A DNA stretch of 33,897 nt, taken from NCBI GenBank assembly GCA_945865325.1, contig CAMBFA010000023.1:1-33897 (forward strand), written 5' to 3'. Shown piece after piece: positions 6,733 to 15,485 of this stretch. The notes under the pieces were generated by a model. The model did no database searches, was not told the origin of the DNA, and was given only the letters and a program-made list of their open reading frames with translations. Source of the DNA: Candidatus Kuenenia stuttgartensis (GTDB lineage: Bacteria; Planctomycetota; Planctomycetia; Pirellulales; UBA1268). Position numbers and translations under genes: made by a program. Position 1 is the first letter of the stretch, and each line of letters opens with the position of its first letter.

Positions 6733-8115
6733 GTGACCGATCCCGTGCTCGTGATCCCCGGTCGGCCGATCGAGGGATTTTGTGACGGCGCGCGGCGCCG
6801 CTCGCGGCGCCATGCCCTGAAGATCGGCGGGCTCGCCCTCGGCGGGCTGTCGATGTCGCGGCTGATGGCCGCCGAGGCCTTGGGCACCGCCAGCGGCGCA
6901 GCTTCCGGGGGCCTCGGCCACAAGGCCGTGATCATGGTCTATCTGCCGGGGGGCCCGTCGCACCAGGACATGTTCGACTTGAAGATGGAGGCGCCAGCCG
7001 AGATCCGCGGGAGCTTTCGGCCGATCGCCACGAGCGTTCCCGGGATTGAGATCTGTGAACATCTCCCGCGTCTCGCGGCGATGATGGAGAAGTTTGCCAT
7101 CATCCGCTCGCTCTATGGCGGCCTCGATCAGCATTGCTCCGATCTGTGCCTGTCGGGCTATCCGATCGGCCCGCGCGGCAGGCAAGATGGCCATCCGTCG
7201 CTCGGCGCCTCCCTCTCGCGCCTCGAGGGCCCCGTCGACCGGGCCGTGCCGCCGTTTGTTGGCCTCACGATCAAGACCCGCCATGCCCCGTACGGCAATC
7301 CCGGCCTCGCCGGCTTCCTCGGCGCCGCCCACGCCCCCTGCCAGCCCGACGACGAGGGGCTCTCGAGCATGCGGCTCTCTGGTGTCACGCTCGACCAACT
7401 CGGCGACCGGCGCGGCCTCGTCGACGGGATCGACCGCTTCCGCCGCTGGCGCGACGCTGCTGCCACCGCCGGCCACGATGCCTACGCAGCGAAGGCATTT
7501 GATGTGCTGACTTCGAGCCGGTTCGTCGAGAGCCTCGATGTGGAGCGGGAAGACGCCGCCACGCGCGATCGCTACGGCCGCGGCTCGGCCGATCCGGCCT
7601 TTGGCGAGGATGCCGGGCCCCATTGGATGGATCAATTCCTCGTCGCCCGGCGCCTCGTCGAGGCGGGGGTGCGGTGCGTGACGCTCTCTTTTGGCAGCTG
7701 GGACCGCCACCATTCCAACTTCGCCCGCCTCCCCGACCAGCTCGCCCGCTTCGATCAGGCGATCACGGCGCTCGTCGGCGATCTCCACGACCGCGGCCTC
7801 GACAAGGATGTGAGTGTCGTCGCCTGGGGGGAGTTTGGCCGGACGCCGCGGATCAACAAGGATGCCGGCCGCGACCACTGGCCGCAGGCCTCCTGCTGCC
7901 TCCTTGCCGGCGGCGGGATGCGCACCGGGCAGGTGATCGGCTCGACGAACCGGCTCGGCGAGGTGCCGCAGGATCGCCCCGTCCACTACCAAGACGTCTT
8001 CGCCACGCTCTATCACCGGCTCGGCATCGATGTCGCCACGACGACGATCCCCGACCACGCCGGCCGGCCGCAGTACCTTCTCGACCACCGCGAGCCGATC
8101 GCCGAGCTGATCTGA
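6733..8115 (+). CDS. DUF1501 protein, Tat-exported, sulfatase-superfamily fold
   Basis: 460 residues from the GTG at 6733, chosen because TGAGGAG sits seven bases upstream; an ATG at 6709 would add eight residues. The N-terminus has a twin-arginine signal (SRRHALKIGGLALGGL), so the folded protein should cross the membrane by Tat. The body is typical DUF1501: VIMVYLPGGPSHQDMFDLK near the front, FAIIRSLYGGLDQHCSD, the WDRHHSNF segment, and the C-terminal VVAWGEFGRTPRIN...GRDHWPQASC motif. The family is distantly related to alkaline phosphatases and sulfatases and is extremely common in planctomycetes. It is usually beside DUF1549/DUF1553 cytochrome-like genes; here that partner is absent. It converges on the sulfatase gene with a 39-base gap. 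Enzymatic role unknown. Confidence 0.9.
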   Translation: MTDPVLVIPGRPIEGFCDGARRRSRRHALKIGGLALGGLSMSRLMAAEALGTASGAASGGLGHKAVIMVYLPGGPSHQDMFDLKMEAPAEIRGSFRPIATSVPGIEICEHLPRLAAMMEKFAIIRSLYGGLDQHCSDLCLSGYPIGPRGRQDGHPSLGASLSRLEGPVDRAVPPFVGLTIKTRHAPYGNPGLAGFLGAAHAPCQPDDEGLSSMRLSGVTLDQLGDRRGLVDGIDRFRRWRDAAATAGHDAYAAKAFDVLTSSRFVESLDVEREDAATRDRYGRGSADPAFGEDAGPHWMDQFLVARRLVEAGVRCVTLSFGSWDRHHSNFARLPDQLARFDQAITALVGDLHDRGLDKDVSVVAWGEFGRTPRINKDAGRDHWPQASCCLLAGGGMRTGQVIGSTNRLGEVPQDRPVHYQDVFATLYHRLGIDVATTTIPDHAGRPQYLLDHREPIAELI

Positions 8116-8154
8116 TGAGCAAGCTCGCCGGCACCCCTACCAGAGCCTCGGTGG

Positions 8155-9573
8155 TCAACGGCCGGGATTCGCGGTCGGGAACTGGGCCCCGACCTCCTCG
8201 AGCCAGGCCTCGAGCTCACGGCGCATTCCCGCCGCCCGCGCGGGCTCGGCTGCGGCCCGGTCGGACTGCTCCCCGGGATCATCGCGGAGGTTGTAGAGCT
8301 CGTCGTGGCCATCCTCGTAAAAGTGGACAAGCCGCCAGTCGGCCGCGCGGATCGCCGCATGGGGGGTGGCGCCGCCGGGGTGGTAGTGAGGATAGTGCCA
8401 GTGGAGCGCGTGGCGATCGAGGGACTCCCCACGGAAGACCGGCGCCAGGCTTTCCCCATCGAGCGGCGCTCCGGGCTCGCTGCCGACGCCCGTCAGATCG
8501 AGGATTGTCGCCGGGATATCCATCGTGATCACCGGCTCGTCGCTCGTCGTACCCGGCGGCGTCAGGCTGGGCCAGGAGACGATGAACGGGACGCGCACGC
8601 CCCCCTCCCAGGCTGATCCCTTGCCGGCGCGGAGGGGGCGGTTGTCGGTGATCGGGAGGAGGCCGCCGTTGTCGCTCGTAAAGAAGATCGCCGTCGAATC
8701 GCGAAGCGCGAGCCGGTCGAGCGTATCGAGGATCCGGCCGACGGAGTCATCGACGCTCTCCACCATCGCGGCATACGTGGCGTTGGTCTGCTCAAAGCCC
8801 TTCTCACCACCGATCGGCTTGCCGGCCCGGGCTTGGTGATCAGGGAGGCCGCCGGCGGCGACATACTTCGCCTCGACGTCGGGCTTGGCCTGGAGCGGGG
8901 TGTGAACGCCGAAGTGGGGGAGATAAAGAAAGAAGGGATGGTCGCGGTTGGCCTCGATGAAGGCCACTGCCTCTCCGGTTAGCCGGTCGGTGAGGTATTC
9001 CCCGGCCGGGCCATCGGCGAGCGTGGGGATCGTGTAGGGGGAGAAATAAGCAGGGGGCTGGCCGCGGTCGGTGCCGGCGAGGTTGGTGTCGAAGCCCTGC
9101 TGTTCGGGGCCATGGCCGGCGCCGCCGAGATGCCACTTGCCGATCGAAGCCGTGGCGTAGCCGGCTTCCGAAAGCCGCTCGGCCACCGTCACCGCCTCCA
9201 ATGGCAGATGTTTTTGCCAGTCGGGAATCTTCAATCTGGCCTCCGGGTCTTCATGGCCGGCGATCCAGTCGGTGAGGTGGAGCCGAGCCGGCGCCTGAGC
9301 GGTCATGAGCGCCGCACGTGTCGGCGAGCAGACGGTGCAGGCGGCGTAGCCGGCCGTGAAGCGGATTCCGGCGGCGGCGAGCCGGTCGATGTGGGGCGTG
9401 GCGTAAAAACCGCTCCCCTGACAGCCGAGGTCGATAGCACCGAGATCGTCGACGAGGATCACGATCACGTTGGGGGGTCGCGGCGTTGTCTCGTCGGCCT
9501 GGCAGAGGAGAGGGAGCGTCGCAGCGAGGACGAGAAACAGGACGAGCGTGCCCACGATCGCAGCCGTCCTCAT
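8155..9573 (-). CDS. Exported arylsulfatase-type sulfatase with intact C-x-P-x-R motif
   Basis: 472 residues from the ATG at 9571-9573, which overlaps the stop of the 1,324-residue gene (ATGA) and has a GGAGGGGG ribosome-binding run upstream. The signal peptide (VGTLVLFLVLAATLPLLCQA) indicates export. The type I sulfatase signature Cys82-Ser-Pro-Thr-Arg86 marks Cys82 for oxidation to formylglycine. The paired acidic residues VDDLG (42-43), KWHLGG, the FTSDNGG segment and a C-terminal YNLRDDPGE complete the family pattern. It should hydrolyse sulfate esters, probably on a polysaccharide. The position is striking: it is the last gene of the MoxR/VWA operon. The substrate cannot be read from the sequence. 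Confidence 0.93.
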   Translation of the reverse strand: MRTAAIVGTLVLFLVLAATLPLLCQADETTPRPPNVIVILVDDLGAIDLGCQGSGFYATPHIDRLAAAGIRFTAGYAACTVCSPTRAALMTAQAPARLHLTDWIAGHEDPEARLKIPDWQKHLPLEAVTVAERLSEAGYATASIGKWHLGGAGHGPEQQGFDTNLAGTDRGQPPAYFSPYTIPTLADGPAGEYLTDRLTGEAVAFIEANRDHPFFLYLPHFGVHTPLQAKPDVEAKYVAAGGLPDHQARAGKPIGGEKGFEQTNATYAAMVESVDDSVGRILDTLDRLALRDSTAIFFTSDNGGLLPITDNRPLRAGKGSAWEGGVRVPFIVSWPSLTPPGTTSDEPVITMDIPATILDLTGVGSEPGAPLDGESLAPVFRGESLDRHALHWHYPHYHPGGATPHAAIRAADWRLVHFYEDGHDELYNLRDDPGEQSDRAAAEPARAAGMRRELEAWLEEVGAQFPTANPGR

Positions 9574-12500
9574 CGCGCCCCCCCTCCGCTCGTCGCTTTC
9601 CGCCGCGGCCGGGCCCGGCTCACCCACGACCGGGCCATCTGCGCGAGGTCGCTGGCCTGCGGGGCGTCGCCCCCGGCGAAATAGCCGGTCTCGATCTGCT
9701 CGATCGATTCCCGCAGCTGGGCGTGGCCGCGGGCGTCGAGGCCGTTGTTCGACTGGATGTCGCGGAGGAGCTGAAGGACGGCAAACGGCGTCGGCGGATC
9801 GGGAACGACGAACGACTCGACCGACACCGGGGGGCGTTCAACCCAGGCGCGGAGGAGGGCACCGAGCGCGAGCAGGCCGATCAACCCGGCAACGCCCGCC
9901 GCCACGCGCGGCCACGTCAGGAAGCGCCCCTGGAGGCGCCGGCCGACGGTGACCGTCGGCTCCGCCGTGACCAGATCGGCGTCGTCGTAGCGTTGGAGGG
10001 TCTTCTCCGCCACCTCCACCTTCGGCTCGGGAAAGACGAAGCGGCCGTCGGCACTCGCCCCGGGGACGAGATTCACCACCCACGACCGTTCCGAGAGGAC
10101 GACCGGCTCGGTCGAATCGGGATCGAATCGGGCGACCGCCAGCCCATCATCGCGGACAGCCTTGATCTCGTAGCCGGCCGGAGCCGCGTCGAGGATCGTC
10201 GGCAGATCGGGGACGAGGCCACGGGCGCTGGCCCGGATCTCGAGATTGAGCTCCCCGGCACTCGCCTTCCGCTCGTCGAGGATCTCGGTCAGGGCGAGCT
10301 TCGCAAACGGCCGCGGATCGGTAGCCTTCGCGGCATCGAGACCGACGGCACGGCTCTCGATCGGGAGGATCACATGGCCGGCGGTGTCGAGGAAGTCGAG
10401 GTCGAGCCGGAGCGGCGGGAGCTTGTCGACCTTGGCATCCTTGGCGGCGAGGACGAGGTAGGCATAGGGGGTGCGCCGCCAGCCGTACTCCGCGTCGGCC
10501 CGGCTCTGGACGTCCTCCGACTGAAACGTGACGCTCTTCACCTCGAAAAACTCGCCGAGGGTCCTCCGCACCATCTCCTCGAACTTGTCGCGGTAGTTCT
10601 CGAGTGGACGGCCGAAGTTGAAGGAGAACATCGTGTTCGTCTTCTGGTTCTGGAGATAGCGGCCGAAGCCCCCCGCCTCGCGCTCGATCTCGCGCGTGTG
10701 GCGCAGCGTCACGAGGACGCCAAACGGCCGGCCCGTGCCGACCCGGTCGGGGCCGTCGATGTCGGCGCGCAATTCGATCTCGCGGACGAGGTCGGAGTAG
10801 TATTCGAAGACCTGCTTCGCATCCCGGGCCTTCGGCTCGTCGCCGACGACGGCGAGCCCCTCGCGGACGATCCGGTGCTTGACGGCGGGATTGACCTGCG
10901 CGAGCCGGCTGACGAGTGCCGTCGCGAACCGCTCGCGGTGCCACTGGCGGGCTTCCCCTTCCATCGACTCGATCACCGCCTGGACCTTCGCGCTCTCCCC
11001 GGCCACCGCCTCCGTCGTCTCGTCGATCCGCTTGGCATCGCAGGCGCCGCAGCCGGCCAGGAACCAGCGGTCGAGGAGATCGGATGACCATTCGTCGCGT
11101 GGCAGGGTTGCCGTCGCGGCTGCATACGCGTTCCCCGCCTCCGCGAAGCGGTCGAGGGCGGCGCGCCGGTTCTTCGTGAAGTTGGGAGAATCGCTGATCT
11201 TCCGCTGGAAGTCGTTGTCGTCGTGGGCGATCGCTGCTTCGGCGCCGGTCAGTGCCCAATGGCCCGGATGCCGCGCGAGTGCCCCGGCGACGAACGCGCG
11301 CGCGGTGGCATACCCCTTCTCCACCTCGGCGCGGATGTCGGCCTCGCGGCGCTTCGTTTTCTGCATCTCCTGGACACTCGGCTGCTGCCAGGTTCCGGCG
11401 AGGTTCGCCCGCATCCTTTCCGCCAGGAGCGCCACGGCCGTCGGGGAGAGTTGTTCGATCGGGCCGAAGACGCGGGCGATCGCCTCCGGCTGCCAGACCT
11501 CGGCCGCACTGTGGCAGGTGGTGAAGCAGTCGACGAGGACGCGCTCGTCGAGCGGCCCGACCGGCAGGGCGCGGAGTCGGGTAACGATCCCGTCGAGCTC
11601 GGCGAGATTCCGCTCTTGGAGCGAGCGCGACAGCGGGATCCCCCCCTGCCGCTCGTCCATGCCGAAGCCGTAGAAGAACGGCCGGCGCCGTGTCTGTTCA
11701 TCGTTGGGATCGTGGGCGAGTTTCCAGCCGGCGAGGAGCGGGGTGACGAGCGTCCGGGCCGCCTCGGGATGGGTTTGGGCGAGGCGCTCGAGTGCCGGGA
11801 GGGCCTTTTCGGCATCCCCCTGCTTGGCATACAGGGCGACGACTGCGCGCTCCACGGCGGGGCGCTCGGCCGGATCGAGGCGCGCGAGCCAGGCGTCATC
11901 CGGGCGGGTCTCGAGCATGTCGGCAAGCTTCACCGGCCACTGCGGCATCCGTTGCCGCGACATTTCCACCTGCTGCTCCTCCCAGTAGAAGACGTTGCCG
12001 TAGGGATCGCGGCGCATGCCGACGTCGCGGGTGTCGTGCTGGGCGGAGAGCTGCGCCTCGACCGTCCACGCTCGTGCGGCGAGGCCGAGCCTGGCCTTCC
12101 AGCGCGGGTCGTCGGGGGTGGTGGTGGCGGTGACGCCGCTGACGGCGCGCTCGAGCAGACGGAGCCAGGTTGTCCGCGGCTCGACCTCGTGGGGATCACG
12201 CGTCGGGCCGGCCGCCACGCGGGCGGCGATCGCCGAGACGAGCTCCACGCCGGTCTCTGGCTCGGCCTGAGTGATCCGTCCGATCCATGCCGCGGCGTCG
12301 GTCTTCGGGAGCTGCGGCAGCAGTTCGGCCGCCTGTTCGATCGCGAACCGGCGTGCCGGGGTGCCGGTCGCGGCGGCGCTGACGAGGGCCTCGACCCCCT
12401 GCCAGACATCGGCGAGCGTGGCGGCCTTCGGATCCCGCTGCCGAGCGGCCCGGAGCTGCTTGACGCGGAGCTCGAGGACGGTGACATTCTTTCCTGCCGT

Positions 12501-13544
12501 CGCTTCCGCAAGCGACGGCAGGAGAGGGTCAGCGAGATCGGCCCGGCCGGCGTCGGTGAGGATTCCGGCCGCCGCGGCCAGATCGAGCGCCGTTCCCTCG
12601 CGGCGCAGCTCGGCCGAGAGGGCGGCGGTGAGATCGTTCCCCTCGGTGCCGGCGGCGAGCGCCATCCGGGCGATCCCCCCTAGCTGCCGGCGGTTGGAAT
12701 CGCCGATCGGGGTGGGAAGGAGGCGGGCCAGGCCGATCACATCGGCCGCCGAGAAGAGGGGCAACTCCGGCTCGAGCGGCAGGCCCATCGGGCTCGGCTG
12801 CGGTGCGGGGGGCGTGGAGAATTGTTCGAGGATCCGCTCGACGGCGGCGGTCGATTCGGCGGGCTTGAGGGTCGCGAGAAACGTCGCCACGCGTTCCCAA
12901 GCCCCAGCGAGGACATCGTCGCGAAAGCCCTTGAGCTCGGTGTCGAACGGATCGGGGGGGGCTGTGGGGGCCGTTGGTCCCGCCGCGGCTGACGGTCCAG
13001 TCGCGTCAGTCGTGGCCGGAGGTGTGGCGGGGGACTCCGCCGGGGCGGCGGTCACGATCGCCGTGCTCCCCGCGGCAGGGGTGGCGGGAACGATCCGGAT
13101 CGTGGCGGTGGCGATGCTGCCGGCGCTGGTGATCACCCGCTCGATGACTGGGGCGGCGCTCGCGTCGCCGCTGGCGGCAGCCGCGTCTCCGTCGGGGGCC
13201 GTGCCCCCGAGGAGGACCGACGGCCGCCGGTCGACGACGAGCTGCTTGATCTTTGCGATCCGCGCTGCCGCAGGGTCGGCGACCGCAGCGGCCGGGGCCG
13301 ATGGTTCCGCGGCGGCTGGCGCAGCCGGTGCGGTGGGCGTACCGTCGCTCGCGGCAGCGGCCGTCGCCGGTTGGAGGGGGACCGCGTAGATCCGGGTTCC
13401 CTGCAGCGGGACGGCCTGGCCGGAAGTGTCCGCGGCCAACGCGGCGACGAGCAGCGCCGCGACTGTCGCGCGGAGCATGTCCGTGGAGAAGGCCCGGCCC
13501 GACGCCGACCTGGAGCCAAACCATCCGACGATCGACGCCTTCAT
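9570..13544 (-). CDS. 1,324-residue exported membrane-anchored protein of unknown function in the MoxR operon
   Basis: Starts at the ATG 13542-13544 (a GTG directly before it is an alternative) with AGGGGAC upstream. A signal-like segment (MLRATVAALLVAALAADTSG) is followed by about 150 residues rich in Ala, Pro and Thr, then a long mostly helical body (about 195-900) that looks like a solenoid of repeat-like helices. Next come beta-rich C-terminal domains (about 900-1200), a membrane helix (VAAGVAGLIGLLALGALLRAW) and a short charged tail. This suggests a large periplasm-facing protein anchored near its C-terminus. Cys673-x-x-Cys-His677 (CFTTCH) fits a c-type haem site by pattern, and CGAC occurs later. 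I do not recognise a family. It follows a 106-base gap after the repeat protein and is coupled to the sulfatase by ATGA. Confidence 0.75.
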   Translation of the reverse strand: MKASIVGWFGSRSASGRAFSTDMLRATVAALLVAALAADTSGQAVPLQGTRIYAVPLQPATAAAASDGTPTAPAAPAAAEPSAPAAAVADPAAARIAKIKQLVVDRRPSVLLGGTAPDGDAAAASGDASAAPVIERVITSAGSIATATIRIVPATPAAGSTAIVTAAPAESPATPPATTDATGPSAAAGPTAPTAPPDPFDTELKGFRDDVLAGAWERVATFLATLKPAESTAAVERILEQFSTPPAPQPSPMGLPLEPELPLFSAADVIGLARLLPTPIGDSNRRQLGGIARMALAAGTEGNDLTAALSAELRREGTALDLAAAAGILTDAGRADLADPLLPSLAEATAGKNVTVLELRVKQLRAARQRDPKAATLADVWQGVEALVSAAATGTPARRFAIEQAAELLPQLPKTDAAAWIGRITQAEPETGVELVSAIAARVAAGPTRDPHEVEPRTTWLRLLERAVSGVTATTTPDDPRWKARLGLAARAWTVEAQLSAQHDTRDVGMRRDPYGNVFYWEEQQVEMSRQRMPQWPVKLADMLETRPDDAWLARLDPAERPAVERAVVALYAKQGDAEKALPALERLAQTHPEAARTLVTPLLAGWKLAHDPNDEQTRRRPFFYGFGMDERQGGIPLSRSLQERNLAELDGIVTRLRALPVGPLDERVLVDCFTTCHSAAEVWQPEAIARVFGPIEQLSPTAVALLAERMRANLAGTWQQPSVQEMQKTKRREADIRAEVEKGYATARAFVAGALARHPGHWALTGAEAAIAHDDNDFQRKISDSPNFTKNRRAALDRFAEAGNAYAAATATLPRDEWSSDLLDRWFLAGCGACDAKRIDETTEAVAGESAKVQAVIESMEGEARQWHRERFATALVSRLAQVNPAVKHRIVREGLAVVGDEPKARDAKQVFEYYSDLVREIELRADIDGPDRVGTGRPFGVLVTLRHTREIEREAGGFGRYLQNQKTNTMFSFNFGRPLENYRDKFEEMVRRTLGEFFEVKSVTFQSEDVQSRADAEYGWRRTPYAYLVLAAKDAKVDKLPPLRLDLDFLDTAGHVILPIESRAVGLDAAKATDPRPFAKLALTEILDERKASAGELNLEIRASARGLVPDLPTILDAAPAGYEIKAVRDDGLAVARFDPDSTEPVVLSERSWVVNLVPGASADGRFVFPEPKVEVAEKTLQRYDDADLVTAEPTVTVGRRLQGRFLTWPRVAAGVAGLIGLLALGALLRAWVERPPVSVESFVVPDPPTPFAVLQLLRDIQSNNGLDARGHAQLRESIEQIETGYFAGGDAPQASDLAQMARSWVSRARPRRKATSGGGAR

Positions 13545-13650
13545 CACGAGTCCCCTTGTGCCGTTCGGCTCTCCGTGGAGACCGTCATCCCTGTCGTCAA
13601 TCCACGCGTTGCTGCGATCGCTCCCTCACTGTCCCCTGCGTGCCGCGGGC

Positions 13651-14379
13651 TCACGACCCAGAGTCGTCCGGCGGCGGGCCGCTCGACGCGCCGCGGGCGT
13701 CCTTCGAACGGTTGTTGCTCTGCGAGCGGCTCCGCGACGGCTTGCGGCCGTTGCAGCTGCGGCACTGGCCCCCCTTGCACTTCGCGCACTCCTTCGGGAT
13801 CGGCAAGCCCTGGAGCTCGTCCGGCTCCATCCGAGCCAGCCGCACCACCGCCTCGAGGTCACGCTCGTGCTCCGCGACGGCGGTCGTGTCGCCACGGCTC
13901 TCGGCCTGCTCGGTGAGGCGCCGCCAAGTCTGCCGGGCGCTTTCGGCGTGTGGCTCCCAATCGTCGCGGCCGTAGCCCTCGAGCCGCTTGAGCCAGGCCA
14001 CGTAGAAGTCGCTCGTGGCGAGGACAGCGCGGGCATCGTCGACGAGCGCCGGATCGGCCGACGGATCGGTCTCGAGCTCGTCGACCAGCGCGCCGAGCTC
14101 CTGCGAGGCCGGCGCCAGTTGGCTCGCTGCGATCCGCGCCTTGCCCCGTTCGATCCGCAGCCGCCGCGCTGTTGCCAGATCGGCCGCCGGCAACGCCGCC
14201 AGTGCCGCCGAATAAGCCTCGACCGCCTCCTCGGCATCGTCGGCCGCAAGCGCCGCTTCGGCCCGCGCCACCTCGACGGCGGCCCGATCGCGCGCCCGGC
14301 CGTCGACGCCGGGCCCGAGATGCCAGGCGAGCATCGCCAGCGGCACGAGCATCCAGGCCACGAGCGTGATCGTCTTCAT
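13651..14379 (-). CDS. BatC/TPR-like repeat protein with C-terminal Cys4 motif
   Basis: 242 residues from the ATG at 14377-14379, preceded by GGGAGG and overlapping the upstream VWA gene's stop (ATGA). A single N-terminal membrane helix (TLVAWMLVPLAMLAWHLG) anchors or exports it. Residues about 30-180 are helical and TPR-like (VARAEAALAADDAEEAVEAY, then SAALAALPAADL). The C-terminus holds CAKCKGGQCRSC (Cys198, 201, 206, 209), a CxxC-x4-CxxC motif that could bind zinc or an iron-sulfur cluster, then a Ser/Arg/Asn-rich disordered tail. In Bacteroides-type aerotolerance operons a TPR protein (BatC) follows BatA and BatB, and this gene occupies the same place. The Cys4 motif is not something I associate with BatC. 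Confidence 0.7.
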   Translation of the reverse strand: MKTITLVAWMLVPLAMLAWHLGPGVDGRARDRAAVEVARAEAALAADDAEEAVEAYSAALAALPAADLATARRLRIERGKARIAASQLAPASQELGALVDELETDPSADPALVDDARAVLATSDFYVAWLKRLEGYGRDDWEPHAESARQTWRRLTEQAESRGDTTAVAEHERDLEAVVRLARMEPDELQGLPIPKECAKCKGGQCRSCNGRKPSRSRSQSNNRSKDARGASSGPPPDDSGS

Positions 14380-15485
14380 CGCGCACCTCCCATCGGCAGA
14401 TTCGACCCACCGGCTCCGACCGGCCGGCGGCCAGTTGATGGCGGGGACCACGCCCCCGTCCGCCCGGCCCCTTCCAGTATCGCCCCGGAGCGGCTTCGCC
14501 GCACCCCCGGTCGCCACCGTGACCCTGCCAGGGCCAACAGGAGCGGGAGGAGGGCGAGGAGGGCCGTCCCCGCCACCGTCGCGGCGATCGCGTAGTCCCG
14601 GAGGGCGAGCCGGTCGAGGAGCCGTTCCCGCGGCACCATGCCCAGGGTCGTGAGGGCGTCGGTCGGCACCTGCTTGGTGTTGCCGTCGTGATAGATCCCG
14701 CCGGCCCGGAGGGCGACTTGGCGGAGCGTGGCAACGTCCTGCCGCGACATGTGTCCGTCGATAAACTTCCCCGCCGCCGGATCCCCCACCCCGACCAGCA
14801 ACACCCCCGACACGCTCTCTGGCATCTTCGGCAGCCCGGTGGCTGGCACCGTGTCGCCGTCGGTGACGACGAGCACCGTCGCGCTCCCCGGCCGCCACGG
14901 CCTGGCGATCCGGGCCGCCGCGGCGAGGCCGGCGAACAGGTCGGTCTTCCCGGCCGGGAAGGCGAACGACAGCGGCAGGTCATCGAGGATGTTGGCGAGG
15001 ACATCGGCATCGCGCGTGTCCTCGACGACAGGGAGGGCCCCCGAGGCCACCGCCACGACGCTCACCCGGTATTGATCGACCGGCACGCGCGCCAGCACGC
15101 TCCGCACGAGCGTCGCCGCCCGCGCCCGCCGGCTCTGCTTCCCGTCCGGTCCGGCATCGACCAGCCGCATGCTCGGGGAGACATCGAGGACCACGAGGAG
15201 ATGGCGGATCTTGTCGGCCCCGAGCGCCTTGCCACCATGCGATATCGGCTCGACGAGCAACAGCGCCGTCAGCCCGAAGGCCGCCGCGGCCGCCGCGAGC
15301 GTGCGGAGCCCCGGCACGCACCTCACCCACGGCTGGGGCTTCGCGCCGGGGCCGAAGGCGAGCTGCTCGATGGCGCGGACGCGGGCCGCGTGGAGGATCT
15401 CGGCCATCGTCCACAACAGCGCCACCGCCGCCGCCACGATCGCGGCGACGGCCGGCGCGTCGTCGCTGGAAAGCGCGGTCACCAT
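14376..15485 (-). CDS. VWA-domain membrane protein, BatB-like
   Basis: 369 residues. Starts at ATG 15483-15485 or the adjacent GTG 15480-15482; both overlap the stop of the preceding VWA gene. Two N-terminal membrane helices (VAAIVAAAVALLWTMAEI and LAAAAAAFGLTALLLVEP) precede a von Willebrand A domain with the MIDAS metal site Asp101-x-Ser103-x-Ser105 (VLDVSPSM), a downstream Thr candidate (GKTDLFAGL) and VLVVTDGDT. A last membrane helix lies at about 295-317 (IAATVAGTALLALLPLLLAL), followed by a basic, Gly/Pro-rich tail. VWA proteins of MoxR operons work with the ATPase on partner proteins at the membrane. The packing argues for a heteromeric complex with the neighbouring VWA protein. Confidence 0.87.
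   Translation of the reverse strand: MVTALSSDDAPAVAAIVAAAVALLWTMAEILHAARVRAIEQLAFGPGAKPQPWVRCVPGLRTLAAAAAAFGLTALLLVEPISHGGKALGADKIRHLLVVLDVSPSMRLVDAGPDGKQSRRARAATLVRSVLARVPVDQYRVSVVAVASGALPVVEDTRDADVLANILDDLPLSFAFPAGKTDLFAGLAAAARIARPWRPGSATVLVVTDGDTVPATGLPKMPESVSGVLLVGVGDPAAGKFIDGHMSRQDVATLRQVALRAGGIYHDGNTKQVPTDALTTLGMVPRERLLDRLALRDYAIAATVAGTALLALLPLLLALAGSRWRPGVRRSRSGAILEGAGRTGAWSPPSTGRRPVGAGGSNLPMGGAR

Noticed and set aside
9486-12683. Two long plus-strand frames opposite the 1,324-residue gene
   Set aside because: Low-complexity charged sequence; the minus frame has signal, membrane helix and couplings at both ends.
13545-13650. Internal promoter in the gap before the 1,324-residue gene (TTGACG on the minus strand, 13595-13600)
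   Set aside because: No matching -10 element at a sensible distance; one hexamer in high-G+C DNA is weak evidence.
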